From positions 310,001 through 374,000 of the forward strand of contig JALRMH010000006.1 of assembly GCA_026119935.1 (NCBI GenBank): a stretch of 64,000 nt of DNA, given 5' to 3'. Under the pieces are notes generated by a model, which saw only the letters and a list, made by a program, of their open reading frames with translations, did no database searches and was not told where the DNA came from. The position numbers were made by a program, and so were the translations under genes. This document shows positions 29,977-42,824 of the stretch, piece by piece (positions within the stretch are counted from its first letter, which is position 1; each line of letters opens with the position of its first letter). The DNA comes from Endothia cerciana. Taxonomy: Eukaryota; Ascomycota; Sordariomycetes; Diaporthales; Cryphonectriaceae.

Positions 29977-32900
29977 TTACTCCTGCTTGACCTTCTTGCC
30001 CTTGGGCACCCTCGCCAGCCAGTACAGCCCTAGGGCCGCAAAGACATTGAAGATGACAAAGGCCCACATGATGCCGAAGTTTCGCCAGCGGTCGTCGTAG
30101 CTCGTGGAGATGCTGGCCAGGTACACGTTTGAGTTGCTGACCGAGCAGTACTGGCAGTCGCTCGTCGCGCCGTCGTCCATCAGGTACCCGCCACCGGACG
30201 CGTTGATGTACGGCTGTATGTACTGGATGCAGGTCTGGTTCACGAGCGGCTGGAACGTGAGGTACTCGTTGGCCGCGCATACGACCCGCGTGTTGGCGAC
30301 GGCCGCCGACAGCATGCCCGACACCAGGTACGTGAACGGCGAGAGCCGGTACATGAAGATCCAGAAGCGCGGGAACGTCGCGGGCGTGGCGAGGACGCCG
30401 CAGAAGATGAGGCACAGCGAGAAGAGCAGGTTGGCGATGTTGCCGCCGGCCTCGGCGGTCTCGAAGCCCGCGATGATCAAGTCGGTGAAGGTGGAGGCGA
30501 AGAGCAGGAACACCCACAGGAAGAGGAAGATCAGCGCGCCGCGCTCGTGGACCTGGCCGGCCTCCTCGGCGTTGCGGTAGAGGCCGACGGGGTAGTACCA
30601 GCAGACGAACATGAAGACGGCCATAAGCGTGTTCCAGGGTAGTTCGACGATGATCTGGGAAAGCATGAAGACCTTCCAGCTGTAGACCTTGGAGGGCCGC
30701 TCGCGGACTTCGTAGAGATCCCGCTGGATGACGAAGTGGGGCATCTGTTGCTGCGTAAGCTGGCCGAAGACGGTGAGGATGTTGAAGATGGCGAACATCT
30801 GGTTCTGGAGCCCCTGGATCGAGTTCGGCGCGTTGAGGAAGACGAGACCAATATACAGCGCGATGGAGATACACAGGGCGGCCTTGGAGTATATGTAGGA
30901 AGGCGTGCGCCAATATTGCGAAAAGACGCGCGACAGGACCTCCCGCAGCTGCGTGGTAAAGGGTGCGGCAAATTCACGGTAGCTGGCCTTGTCGTGGACG
31001 GGGCTGGCCTCGGTCTCGGTCTTGGCACCGGCGTCCTTGAGGCGTTGCAGTTCCTGGTGGACCTCGGCGCATTCGGGCGACTCCTTCCAGGTCTTGAACC
31101 AGTCGATATGGGACTCAGATCCGGGGGCGGCGCCGATAGCCTCGAGCATCCATTCTGCGGGGTTGGCTTCAGGTGGGCATGGGGGAGCGCCGTTGCGCTC
31201 GAAGTAGGAGCTCATGGTCTTGGAGTTCTTGCCGATGTCGCCAAAGTAGACGGTCCTGCCGCCCCTCGCAAGGAAGAGCAGGCGATCAAAGCGCTGGAAG
31301 AGCATGGCCTGCAAACAACACTTGTTAGTAACCAGTACCCACCTGCGGACAGTCCGCGATGGGGAAGGAGCGGACGTACCGAAGGCTGGTGGATGGTGCA
31401 GAGGACAGCCTGGCCGCTCTTGGTCAGCTTCTCCAGCAGGTCCAAGATGGCCCAACTCGTCTGCGAGTCCAGGCCCGAAGTCGGCTCGTCCACGAACAGC
31501 AGCAGGGGGGGCTTCGCGGCGAGCTCCACGCCAATGGTCAGCCGCTTGCGCTGCTCGACGTTGAGACCCTCGCCCGGGACACCAACGACGGCGTCTGCGT
31601 ACTCGTGCATGTCCAGGAGCTTGATGACCTCGTCGACATAGGCAAGCTTCTCCTTGCGGGGGACATGCGGGGGCTGCCGCAGCAGGGCGCTGAAGTTGAG
31701 GGCCTCGCGGACGGTGGTGGTCTGCAGGTGGAGATCTTGCTGTTGCACGTAGCCGGTCTTGCGCTGGAAGGAGGCGTCCCGGGGGTGTCCGTCGACCAGC
31801 ATCTGGCCAGTGATGACACCCATGGACGTCCGGTCGGCCAGGCAGTCGAGAAGTGTCGTCTTTCCCGCACCCGAGACGCCCATCAGGGCGGTCAGGGTGC
31901 CCGGCTTGACCCATCCGTCGACATGGTCCAGAATCTGCCTCGTCTCGTTCTTGATCTTGACCTCGTAACAGACATCCTTCCAGTGGAAGACGCTGGTCTG
32001 CTTCTCGATGAATCCGGCCTCCTTGTCGGAGTCTGTCGCGTCGCCGCCGCGAGCAGCAACCACAGGTCCGCCGACGGCCTTGCCACCCTCGGCGTCACCC
32101 TTCTGGTCCTTCACGAAAGCGGGCTTGTGGCCGAGGCGGAACACCAGGACCTCGCCCCTGGACTTCCTCTCCGAGACGAGCTCGGCGGTGATCATGTAGG
32201 TCATGAGGAAGAACATGATGAATCCGATGAGAATGCCAATGTTGCGCCACTTGTGCGAGTGGTAGTAGCTGAACGCGGTGTTGATGTACGCGTCGCCGTT
32301 GACATAGTCCTGACCCGTCACGGACCCGACCGCCGAGCAGACGTGGTTGAGCGATCCAACATCCTCGTATCCTGGAACATCTATGCTGGGCACATACGCC
32401 GTACAGGTGTAGTTGCGGTTGTGGAACTCATTGACCATGACAGCCTCGAAGGCGTACGCCAGGGGGTCGATGTAGTTCATCCAGCGGCACCAATCGAGCA
32501 TATAGTCGATAGGTATGACGAAACCCGTGAAGATGACCAGACCCAGGATCATTATAGCTGCCGGTACCATTGCTTGCGACAGTGTTCGCGACGAGGAGGC
32601 GATGGTTCGGAACACCATCGACATGGCCAGAGTAGCGAGGAAACAGGTCAACAAGAAGAAGAAGAAAGCTCCCGGTTCGCGGCGCAGATTGGCCATGAAG
32701 TACAGCGCCAGATTGAACACGATCGTGTTCCCTATCTTGTACGGCAGATCGCATAACATGGAGGCGACGGCTTCGGCGGACGGATGGTACATTGCGTAGC
32801 GGGCATGTTTCTCGACGACCGGTCTTTGGGCGTATAACGTAAGAATCTGTAGGGTTCCGGTCAGCTCATATCTTGGGGGGGGCGGGGGGGGGGGGGTGGC

Positions 32901-34768
32901 AGATGATGTATCCAACAACCTACCTCGAGAGCAGAGGCGAAGGCGTTCATGAGGCAGGCGAAGAAGAGCAGGGCACCACGCTGGAAGAAACTCGATGTCG
33001 TCATCTGGAGGTTGAAGAACACGCTGGAGATGATCAGGGCCATGGTGGTGTTTCCGATGAGGGCACCGATCGTCAGGCTCGGGTCGCCTATCAGCCGCTT
33101 CCACCCACGCCACAGGCATAGCTGGACCTGCTGCCAGTAGTCCAGGGTGTATGGCGACTTGGCCCGGTTGCCCTTGGACTGCTGAGCACGCCTGTGGGCG
33201 CGGAACTGCTCCGCGTCGGGCCCGTCGATGGGGTGTTCCCTCTTGTACGCCTCAATCTCGGCCTGCAGCTGCCTGTACTCACCACTGTTCTTCCAGCAGG
33301 CGGCGAACTCATCGGGCGTCCTGGGCGCCTTCCCCTCGAAGCCGGGCCTCACGATGCGCTCCTGCGCGCTCGTCATGGACGTCAGGAAGTCGGGTGTCGT
33401 CTGGCGGGCAGGGCACTCGAAGCCCAGGTTGATGAAGTACTGCTTCGCCGCATCAGCGCGGCCGAAGAAGATCTGTCTGCCCTCGTACAGCACGGCGGCC
33501 TTGTCGAACAGGTCGTACGCGGACTGGGGCGCCTGGTAGATGGAGACGCACGCCGTGCTGCCGAAGAGCTCCGACTCCAGCCTCAGGGTCTTGCAGAACT
33601 CGATGGCGTTGGCGGAGTCGAGACCCCGGGTGGAGTTGTCCCAGCACTGCAGGGGCGCGCCCGACAGGGCCGCCTCGGAAATCGTCACCCGCTTGCGCTC
33701 TCCGCCCGACACGCCGCGCACGTACTCGTTCCCGACACGGGTGTTGATGGTATGCGAGATGCCGAACATGGCCATCACGACGTCGCGCACGTGGTTTGCG
33801 AAGACGTTCTTGGGGACGCCGCCCGGGATGGTCCGGGGTGCGCGCGCCCTGGCGGCGAAGGTGAGGGTGTCGCCGACCGTCAGCATGGGGAAGTGGACGT
33901 CGACCTCGGCGGTGTAGATGCACTCGCCGCGGTGGTCCTTGTGCATCTCGGCGGCCGAGATGCCCTGGTAGTTGAAGTAGACGTCGTCCTCCATGTAGAT
34001 ACCGTTCATCTCGCCGGAGATGGTCTTCAGGAAGGTACTGCACCCGGAACCAGGCGGGCCCAGCACGACCAGCATCTCACCCGAGTTGACAACGCCGTCG
34101 AACTCCCGGAGGATGTCTATCCTCCTCTTCCTGCTCCCGCCGACCATGGAGCGCACGCCATCCGCCACGTCCAGCCAGATGTTGGCGACGTCCTTCTGGA
34201 AGTCGGTGCCGGCGCCGAAGCCGAACACGTTCATGTTCTGGAAGGCGATGCCGCTCGTCCGGAACGATGCGCCCTCGTTCGACACGAGCTCGAGTATGGC
34301 CTTGGCCCACGCGCGCGCGCTGAACCTGTCGCCGTGGGGGTTCAGCGGGCTGTCCGGGTCCCCAGAGGCCACCGCGAAGGGGTTCCCGCCCTGGACGCCA
34401 GAGACGTTGGAGTACTTGCGCGCGAGGGTCTGCACCATATGCTCGCGGCGCGAGGTCTCCTCCGCTGCCTGGAACTCCTCATCGCCGCTCTCCGACTCGG
34501 TGGTGTCCTTCTTGGGGTTCCGCAGGGTGTCCTCGTCGCCGGAGAGGGTGGTGGCGGTATCGTTGCCCCGGGACTGGCCCTTGGCGCTCTCGCCGGACTT
34601 GTGAGCATGCACGCGCTCCTGCATCTCGGACTTGGAGGAGGGGGTGCGGCCCAGGCCCTCCCCGGGATCCTCATTGACGTCGCGAGATGCTGTTCGGCGG
34701 AGGGCCGGCACGCCGCCGGTCTGGGCTGAGCGGTCGTAGTTGCCAAAGGCACCCACGGCGAAGGACAT
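29977..34768 (-). CDS. PDR-type (ABCG) full-length ABC transporter
   Basis: Exons 34768..32924, 32846..31380 and 31308..29977 have introns of 77 and 71 bp, all phase 0, giving 1547 residues in the order NBD1-TMD1-NBD2-TMD2. NBD1 has Walker A GPPGSGCSTFLK with the Cys typical of this family, signature VSGGERKRV and the degenerate Walker B CWDNSTRGLDSA. NBD2 has canonical Walker A GVSGAGKTTLL, a degenerate signature region LNVEQRKRLTIG and Walker B LLLFVDEPTSGLDSQ. This asymmetry matches yeast Pdr5 and Candida Cdr1. Family members export azoles and other hydrophobic toxins at the plasma membrane. The N-terminal 110 residues are polar and acidic. Intron 1 carries poly-C runs. The ATG gives MSFAVGAFGNYDRSAQ; the open frame upstream of it has no ATG. 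Confidence 0.94.
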
Positions 34769-36678
34769 GGGGGGCAGTTCGGCGCGGGGCGGACTCAGTC
34801 GGTGGTGAGCCACGTCCAGGGACGCCACTCGCGCTGCTCGTCGCGGGAATGGGGACTCGCCAATGGAGAGTGCCGCCGACTCATGTACACTTGGATGCCA
34901 TGGCCCCAGGTCAGCGTCATGCCATGCCAGTCGTACGTATTTGACTTGTGACGTCTCTCCCCTTGCAACGTCTACGTGGGGAACGGGAGGGAGGGGGGCG
35001 CACCTGTAGAATTAAGTATTTATCTGTCCCGTAGAGGCCTCGGCAGGAATCCGACAGCGGCGCGCAGGTCAGTCCGGCCTGTGGCTCGTCACAAACCCTC
35101 GTGAGTTGGGTAGGACGAAACCACCTTGGAGGTCAATTGGCGGTTGTGAGAGGCGTGGGGGGAGGGGGGGGGGAACACGACCAGCCGGACTGTAGCTATC
35201 TGTCGCGCACGAATAGGGAGGGTTGAGAGCAACGGAGGAGAAGGGTCCAGGAGGGCTGGGACTGTGGGGGATACCGGACGACAGGCCACGACTTTTATCA
35301 GATGCGAAGCTGTCCAGCGGGCGGCGTATTCGCATAGGAGGGACCCAAGCATTCAGTGTCAAGGATGCATCTAGACAGGGGCCACCCTGTATCGCGTGGC
35401 GGGCTGCCCAGGGCCATACGCCACCCTGATAGGATACCGAGGGCGCCCTCAAAGAGTTCCCTCCTGGTAGTATCTCTCCCAGGGGGGTTTTTCGGTGGGG
35501 GGGGGGGGGGCAGCGGCCAGCCCAGGACAGGGTTCGCCAGGCTACAATGACAACAGCTGTGGGGCTGCGGACGCACTGCGGGAAGCATATCTTAAGAGGC
35601 GGGCGGGAACCATCAACACCCCGAGGCGAGCATACCCCGAGCCCGGTACCAATTGCTCAGGGCAGGATGCTGACACGAGCCCTGGGGACGCCTGACGAGA
35701 GCCGTGCTGGGGTGGGACCAGTATGCGCGCTGACGTTCTCGGGCAATTCGGTGTTTCTTCGATGTAACGGCCTGCCGTGGTCATAGCCTCAACCTCGAGA
35801 GTGGCCCTACAGTCAGTCATACATCTAGCATGCAGACGACCACCAGTGACAACTCATGAACAAAGATATGATCGAGTATGGGTCATACACACAGGAATGT
35901 GGGCACACCATCCTTCCTACCCTTGGGCTTCTCAGTTGGAATCCCCCCACTTGGAAGATACTGACTGTCCTACTATGTACATACTATGTAGTAGTAACCG
36001 CCCCCCCCCCCTCCCCTCTCCCCGCAGTAGATACGGCAGCCATCCACACATTTGTAGTCTGAACGTCCAGAAACCCCAACCCAGGAGGATTGCTGGGGAG
36101 GACCACTACTACTGTAGTGTGACCGTAAATTACCGGCTCGGCGGTCAATGGTGAGTTGTACAAGCTGCGGTCCATAGCCATCATCTCGAAAGGAGTCTCA
36201 AGGTGGGCACGGGTCGTGTCTGTGGTACGGAGGAGCTCCTATCCGGTTCATCACAGCTCGTCAGAGGGCTTAAGGCCGGGGCCCGTTGGGCCACCCCCCC
36301 CCCCCCCAACCTGCCACCATGAACGGTATATCATTCCACAACCGGAGGTCTGAGCAAGATATCTGTGTGTCCTCTCTAATGGGGGTTTGGTTTTTTTTTT
36401 TGGGGGGGGTTTTTTTTTGGTGCCAGATTGTGGTCGCGATACGGACGTAGGTACATAGTATTCAGATTCTCGAAGGAAGAAGAAGGAAAAAAAGAGTCTC
36501 ACAGGCTCCCCGGGCCCAGACATGCAGGCCCCTCGGTGTAGTCGGCAGATCCGATCCCAAGATGCGGGATTGGGTTGGTGGTGAGATCTCAGGACGGCCG
36601 TACGTCTGGGTCCTCTGCTTCTCCCAAGGGTCCTGCAGCCTAGCCCTGCTCACTGCCCTATCCCACCACAGTGCAGTG

Positions 36679-36680
36679 TA

Positions 36681-36715
<35 letters not shown>
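36679..36715 (+). repeat. (TAG)n microsatellite
   Basis: About 12 TAG units. Confidence 0.9.
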
Positions 36716-36932
36716 TGTATGTATGACACGTCTGGCTGCGCCTTGTTCTTCGTTGGCGTCCCCCCGAGTCCCTCTGGTAGTACACATCTTACGCCATAAT
36801 GTCAGGGAAGTCCTGTGCCTCTATCCTGTCTCCACCGCAAAGTACAGGGTCTGACAAGATTCGACTCAATCTTACAACATTTCACGCGCTTGCATAGCAA
36901 GGTCGTATCGGACTTCGTACTCCACAGGGGCT

Positions 36933-36933
36933 C

Positions 36934-36964
<31 letters not shown>
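36933..36964 (+). repeat. (CAA)n microsatellite
   Basis: About 10 CAA units. Confidence 0.9.
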
Positions 36965-39349
36965 CCAACGACAAGCTCGGTGAGCCATCGACTAACAGCC
37001 CTCGGGCCCAACGGAAGGCAAGTCCGAGGTATGCTGTCGTAGAAAAGAATGCATGTCAGTATGACAGCCCGCCGGGAGGGACCAAACGGATGTCGTGGAA
37101 ACTAGACCCCCCCGAAGTAGGGTCAGCCCCGGATGGAGAGCCAGCCGGGCATGGGCTAAAAATTCTGAGAGGGGCACACCTTGGCACCCTCGGCTGACGA
37201 AAGCCATTTGCTCGGAGAATATTCACGAGATTAAACGGTATCTGACTCTGGATCTCTTCTTGACCCACCCAGTAATTCGATCCCTTGCCCGCCGCCAGAA
37301 GCACTCTGCGTTGCGCCCACCCGCCATCCCGGCCCGGATCGGGGAGCTGCATCTCTCCGAGGACCCGACTCTTGCGGAGCAGCCCCCTGCCTCAAAGGAG
37401 TAAATCGGAGACTTTCTGTGAGCTGGGGTGCGGGGGGGGGGTGGGGGGAGAGAGAGAGAGTTAGAGGGTTAGGCTATTGGCTGTGCACACCGATGATGAC
37501 ATCGAGTCCTTGAACGAAAGTCGGGTACCATAGTACATACTGTAGGTCTTCTAGGCATCATAAGAAATAATTCCCCGGCCAGCATCGCCATGAGATATGA
37601 CCTAGTGTCTCCTACAATACTGTATGCACAGAACACGGTAGGTCAAAGTACACTCACTCACTATGTTTCCGAGGCCAGGTCCCTGCTTCGACGCACACTT
37701 CTAGAATCCACGGCACGTGGGTACCGGCCCCTTTTCGGGCGGCGTAGCCGTGGAACCTTGACATTGTGACAGGGGGACGGATAGATACGCATGCTGTTTA
37801 CTATGTACATATCACTAAGTATACTAAGCATGTAGTACGTGGTATGTAGTATGTATTTTACTACGGAACACCATGCACCAACCACCCCTCTCCTGTGGGC
37901 GCGGGTCGGTTTCACAGACGCCCCCCTACCTGTGCCTGACCCGTGCACACCACCCAGGCACCCGTGGCCGTTCTGGAGCTTGCATCTCGAACGCCTGGAT
38001 GGGAGGGGATCTGAACTGCAGGCTCTTCGTACATACTGGTGTTGGCCATTCCCGAAAGACGTACATTCAGGACTCGAGGTGCAAGGCCACAACCCCCACT
38101 CACTACCTGCCTTGGTGCTGCTGCTGTACCGCAGGCGTGGGCTGATACTTCCCTTGGTAATTCCTCGAACTCTCACGGTCCTCTAATTACTACATCGTCA
38201 AACGACGGGCCCCCGACAAATCTCCAGCTCGCAGCCACGTATCTGCGGACTTGTACAGGCACCCGGTTAGGGTTGGGCGCTCGCGACGACGGGGAGAAGA
38301 TGTATCCCGAAAGCTGTCTTGTTGAGTTTTTTTTGGGGGGGGGGGGGTTTAAAAGGGGCCCGGTTCGGCCAACGGGCTACAGTTCACTACCCGATGTCAG
38401 TGACAGCCCGATCCCGCTCTAGATGTGCTAATCTTCCACGGTGCTTCTGGGCGTGGCCCTCTGCGCTGTCTGGGCCGCGTCATGAGGCTCTTGCGCCCCT
38501 TGGACTTACTAGACAGGGTCTCTATCATGGCAGGTCTGCAAAGCCGAGAACCCCTAGTTCTCTTGGCCCTGGTTCCTTCGATTCCGGCTCACAGCAGGTC
38601 TGTCGTGATCACATTTAGCACCCCGCACGGTGAACAGCCTCACGGGCAGCCGGGGATTGGATGCTTGTCCTGAATTGCCCTCTACGTAGCAGGCCCAGGG
38701 AGGCATTGGCAGGCTCGTAGCCACTGGGCTGTTTTCTGGCCTGGCCACAATAGAGTGTACCATCCCTTTGATCGCGGGGGTGATCAGGTTCATTCGTTCA
38801 CATGCCTGGGTAGTGAATTCATCACTTCCAATACCGACTGACTACACTAGCCAATGTCCTTATTACCACGAGAGCGGTACAATAAAGTGAGGATGTTTCG
38901 CAAGTAGAGGTCATTTAAATGGTCTGACCATGATCATAACTCCTCCATATGAGGCACGGCCGAGGGTCGAATCTTCGGCCTCCGGGTCGGATGGTACATT
39001 AGGACCAGTTCGTTCCTTCTTAGCAACCTTTTCTTCTCTTCCATCATCTCAGCAGGTTCCATGAAAAGAACATCTTGGACACAGCGCAGCGAAACCCCCA
39101 ACCAACCTCATCACTCCTGCGAAATATCGTCGCATCTTGTTCTCCGTGACCACCGACAAACCCCGTCCTGCGTGACCATCATGACCGCTGTCGCATCGCA
39201 TGTCAAATTTCGGTTTCCCTCACTCCCTCAGGGTGGGCCTGCTTGCCACAATGCCGGTCTTTCGAGTCTTACATCCGCCGTAAAGATGACAATCCCAACT
39301 TCCTGCTCACCGCTATTCAGTGACATCACGAAAAGCAACTCAAGGCTGC

Positions 39350-41325
39350 TCAGGAATCAGCCTTAGAAGCCTGGGTGTTGATCCAGGTACTGCCATCGAC
39401 AACACCGGAGTCTTCGTCCGAGAAGGCGGACTCTACCTCATAGGGACCGTCACATTCCTCCCAGCCCCACAAGTGCTGCGAGAATTCCTCTTCGTACTCT
39501 GCAATGGCATGATTGTAGACGGCCTTGTAGTCTTGGAACTCGGCCTTTTCGTCCCTGTTTATGCCCACGAGCCTACCGGTCTGATACATCGCTACAACCA
39601 TCTCGCCGGAGAGAGGCAGGTAAGCCTCGGCTCTCGCGATCTTGTCGGCGATCTCATCTTGGCCCAGCCTGCAAAGGCCATGGCGCTGCTCGTGAGGTGC
39701 TAGGCCAGGAAAATAGAGCCCCCGAATTTTCATAGTGCGGATCTTCGTGACCAGCTCGCCGACCTTTCCTCGAAAGTTTTTGGTGTCGGGAATGGGCCAG
39801 AGGTTCTGTTCAAAGAGGTTGCTGAACAAGGAGCCGAGGAGCTTCTGGTTACAGTCTTTGTGATAGTCCACCGACTTGCAGAAGTGCTGCTTGTCGAAGT
39901 TGGCCGGGTCGGTCAGGAAGACATGAGCCTCCTGCAGACAACCCAGCATGGCAGCGATGTCTGCGTCGCGGACGACTCGTATGTTGCTCGCAAGGTCTTC
40001 GCAGATGGGCACTGCTTCCTGGATGGCTTTGCCGTTTCCAAGGCGTATGGACCCATCAGTATCCACCTCCACCTCGTGGGCGACCTTTCGAATGCATGAC
40101 TTGAGTGACTTGAAGTCGCCCAGCCTGTAGGCGACGTATAAACACTGAAGCTGGCTGAGCGTTGTAGTGGGGAGACCTTTACGGAAGCCTGCAATCCATG
40201 TCTTGGCCCAGGAATAGAAGACCTGATCCTTCACCTGATACTTGGAGAGGACCTGCAGGACACTGTAGATGTGCTCAGGGCGAGGCTCCTGGGTAAGCAA
40301 CGGTGCGTGCAGCCTCAGATGAAAGATGGTGAACATGACCTTGAGAGCAAGCGGGTCGTCGTCTAGCTCGAAAACCCACTCGGGCTGATTGCCACGCGTG
40401 TGTGTCTTGAACACCATCTCACTGAGCACAGGAGAGCCCGCTGCAATGGCAAGGGAATCAACCTCGAAGACGTAGACACGGTCGTTTCTCCCCTTGGTCT
40501 TGATGTAGAGGTCGCTTGTCTCAGAGAGCTTCAGGTTGATGTAGCCACCCTCTTGGACAGGGCTCAGGGCTCGGTTTCGACTGCCATCCGTGAAATAGCA
40601 GTCGACCACACAGCCATTGTTTGTCTTGTCGAACGGATCGACCCCTGGAAAGCCTCGGTCAGAATTGACAGCGGGGTCAGGCTTCAGTCTGTTAACTTAC
40701 ATTGGGCATCGTCAGATGACCTATCGGAGTCAGAATCACGGGCGGCGATAGCTTCCAGGGCTGCGACGGCTTCCAGGCCGTCCTCAGCAGTATCAGAGTC
40801 TCCGGCCTCGGACTTGGTTGACTTAGCGGCAAGAGCCGATGGGTCGGTCTCGGTGGTGACTTCGTTCGTCTTGTCGTCGCAAGAGTTTCCGACAGTCTCG
40901 GCAGGATTCTTGCGGGCTTTGTTATTGTCGTCAGCCGACTCCGGATGGATGAACACAGTCTCCTTCTTGTCGCAAGGGCCTTTCTCGACCTCGTCATTTG
41001 CGATGACGGCGACAACACCGCCGATGGTGATGCGGTCACAAGCAGTCTCGTCGCAGTCGGATCCTGCAAGCACATACTTGACAGAAGCAGAGTCAGCAGT
41101 GCTATCGGTTGCTTTGGTGTCACTGATGGCCGAGCCGGCAGTCACGAGGATCTCGGTGACACGGCCGGGCTGACCCAACTTCTGGTCGACGTCGGGAACG
41201 GGGGTCTCGACTGTCTTCTCATTGGCCACGTCACGGGCAGGAGTGGTCGGACGGCGTTCGGGAAGGGGCAGAGCCGCGGCCTCGGTCAGCGCCACTGTAG
41301 CTGGAACTTTGATTCTGGGAGACAT
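39350..41325 (-). CDS. BTB/POZ-domain protein
   Basis: Exons 41325..40701 and 40644..39350 are joined over a 56-bp intron (GTAAGT...TTTCCAG, phase 1), giving 639 residues. Residues 1-210 are acidic, Ser/Thr/Asp-rich and disordered (MSPRIKVPATVALTEAAALP at the start). The splice yields DDAQWVDPFDKTNNGC. The BTB fold covers about 245-335: TSDLYIKTKGRNDRVYVFEV, then LAIAAGSPVLSEMVF and WVFELDDDPLALKVMFTIFH. Fungal BTB proteins of this type are often annotated as nuclear, with no known role. The C-terminal 300 residues are helical and end in an acidic tail. Without the first exon the BTB frame begins only at a non-ATG codon, which supports the join. Confidence 0.8.
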
Positions 41326-42824
41326 GATGCCGATCGTAGGCTTTGTTCTTTTTTTGGTCAGTATATGCGCGAGTAGAGGATCCTCGGAAGGCCGTGTGCT
41401 TGATCTGTGGTGCTGGCAGGTGTGGAAATGAGAGAAGTGTGGACTAAAAGGAAGGGTTTGTGGAGCATTATGTGTGAGAAATGAGAAAGAGAGAGAGAGA
41501 GACCGCGCGGGGAAACTGCTGTGATACCTGTTGGGGGGGGAAGGGAGCCGTGTAGAGATGATGCCGGGGAGTTCACCACATTTGGTGGGATGAAGAGCAA
41601 GGAGACCACTGGCATGCCGCCTGCGACAGACGAGAAAGGACAAACATACAGGAATCGTGGTGGGAGTTGCATCGGAACCTGTCCAAGCTTGATGATGATG
41701 GGGATCCAGCAACAATGCCTTCGAGGAGTCGAGATGAAAGAAGGAAGGGAGGGCCTTGCCGCAGCCTGTTCTGTCGATCGATCGAGAACAGATGAATTGA
41801 TGACTGGTTCGAAGTTTTTGGGTTGGTGGGAGGCTGGTGGGCTCTATAGCTACAAGGCAGAAAAGTCAGGTCGAGATGGAAAGGCATCGAAGAGGTGGGG
41901 GGGGGCTGTTAGGAAGGAGGTGGTTCCTGTACCTGCTCCGCTTTTATCCTTAGCAACAAAGCACAACGGGCAGGCACACTTTACACGCACACCTTGGAGA
42001 AGAAATACAGCGAAGAGTCTTGGTGGTCTAGAGGAGACTGGGAAAATGACACGTGAGAAGTCGAGACCCAGATGACGAGCTGAGGGGAAGCTGATCGACC
42101 TGGACCTCTTGAAGTCGGGTCCCAACTGCCCAGATCGAGCTTGCTGGCAGCGGGAAACCAATATCGAGCCATCACTCAGAGGATTACCTTCCAGTAATTC
42201 TTTTACCTTTCTGGAGACCTTGATCTAGAGCTGCTTCAGCATGGTACAAGCAGGCATTCGCGAGGGCCACACGCCCTGCTTGGCCATCATGACCCAGAGA
42301 GTGGGGTTCAAATCTTTCATGTGCAGTAATTACATGCAAGAGCCGGAAGAAAAGTAGCTCACGATGAACAAGTAGATAAAGTGCAGTGTGTCGATCTGTC
42401 TGTTAAAGGTCAACGTCCGTCTAGCCTTGATGAGTCCTAAGAACCCTCAGTCAACTTTGACAAGTGACCCGGATAAGAAACCACAAGACCTCCACATCGT
42501 GCTTCCCCAGCTGATGTCATCCAGAAGATCCATCAAAGAAGCAGCCGGCCATCAAAGACAACTGAGACCCATACAAACAGACATCTCTCCGTAGAACAAA
42601 CTGGTCCATCCGGTTTGGTGCAACGCGGGTTTATCCTGCCCGTCGGTCTCCTGGGTACCAGGAACGTGACCGGTAACCACTGAGCAAAGCTGTACCCTAA
42701 GGAAAAAGACGCAAGTTGCCTTCCCACAGATTACTTCTCATCCGTTCCTCTGTTGCGAGACGATTGTGTCTCCCAATGGTGCTCGTCGGAGAACCAATGA
42801 AAACACGTATCCCAATCCCCTCGA
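41326..42824. other. Intergenic, BTB promoter region
   Basis: Contains an AGAG run at about 41486-41502 and a G run at 41532-41539. No gene recognised; frames on both strands are short. Confidence 0.5.

Larger units (their letters stand above)
34769..39349. other. Long intergenic stretch without a recognisable gene
   Basis: About 4.6 kb upstream of the ABC transporter and downstream of the BTB gene. Open frames are short and lack motifs. It contains many homopolymer tracts (G runs near 35165-35173, 35496-35509, 37430-37442 and 38334-38347; C runs near 36000-36010 and 36293-36307; T/G runs near 36390-36418) and two trinucleotide repeats. Decayed repeats are possible but not provable by eye. 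Confidence 0.5.

Noticed and set aside
26991..34768. Possible secondary-metabolite or drug-resistance cluster (MFS, ABC, dioxygenase)
   Set aside because: No backbone synthase, P450 or pathway regulator is present, and the MFS belongs to the nutrient-type symporter family, so clustering is probably accidental.
38267..38276. GGTTAGGGTT reminiscent of telomere repeat
   Set aside because: A single unit and a half, which is expected by chance. There is no array.
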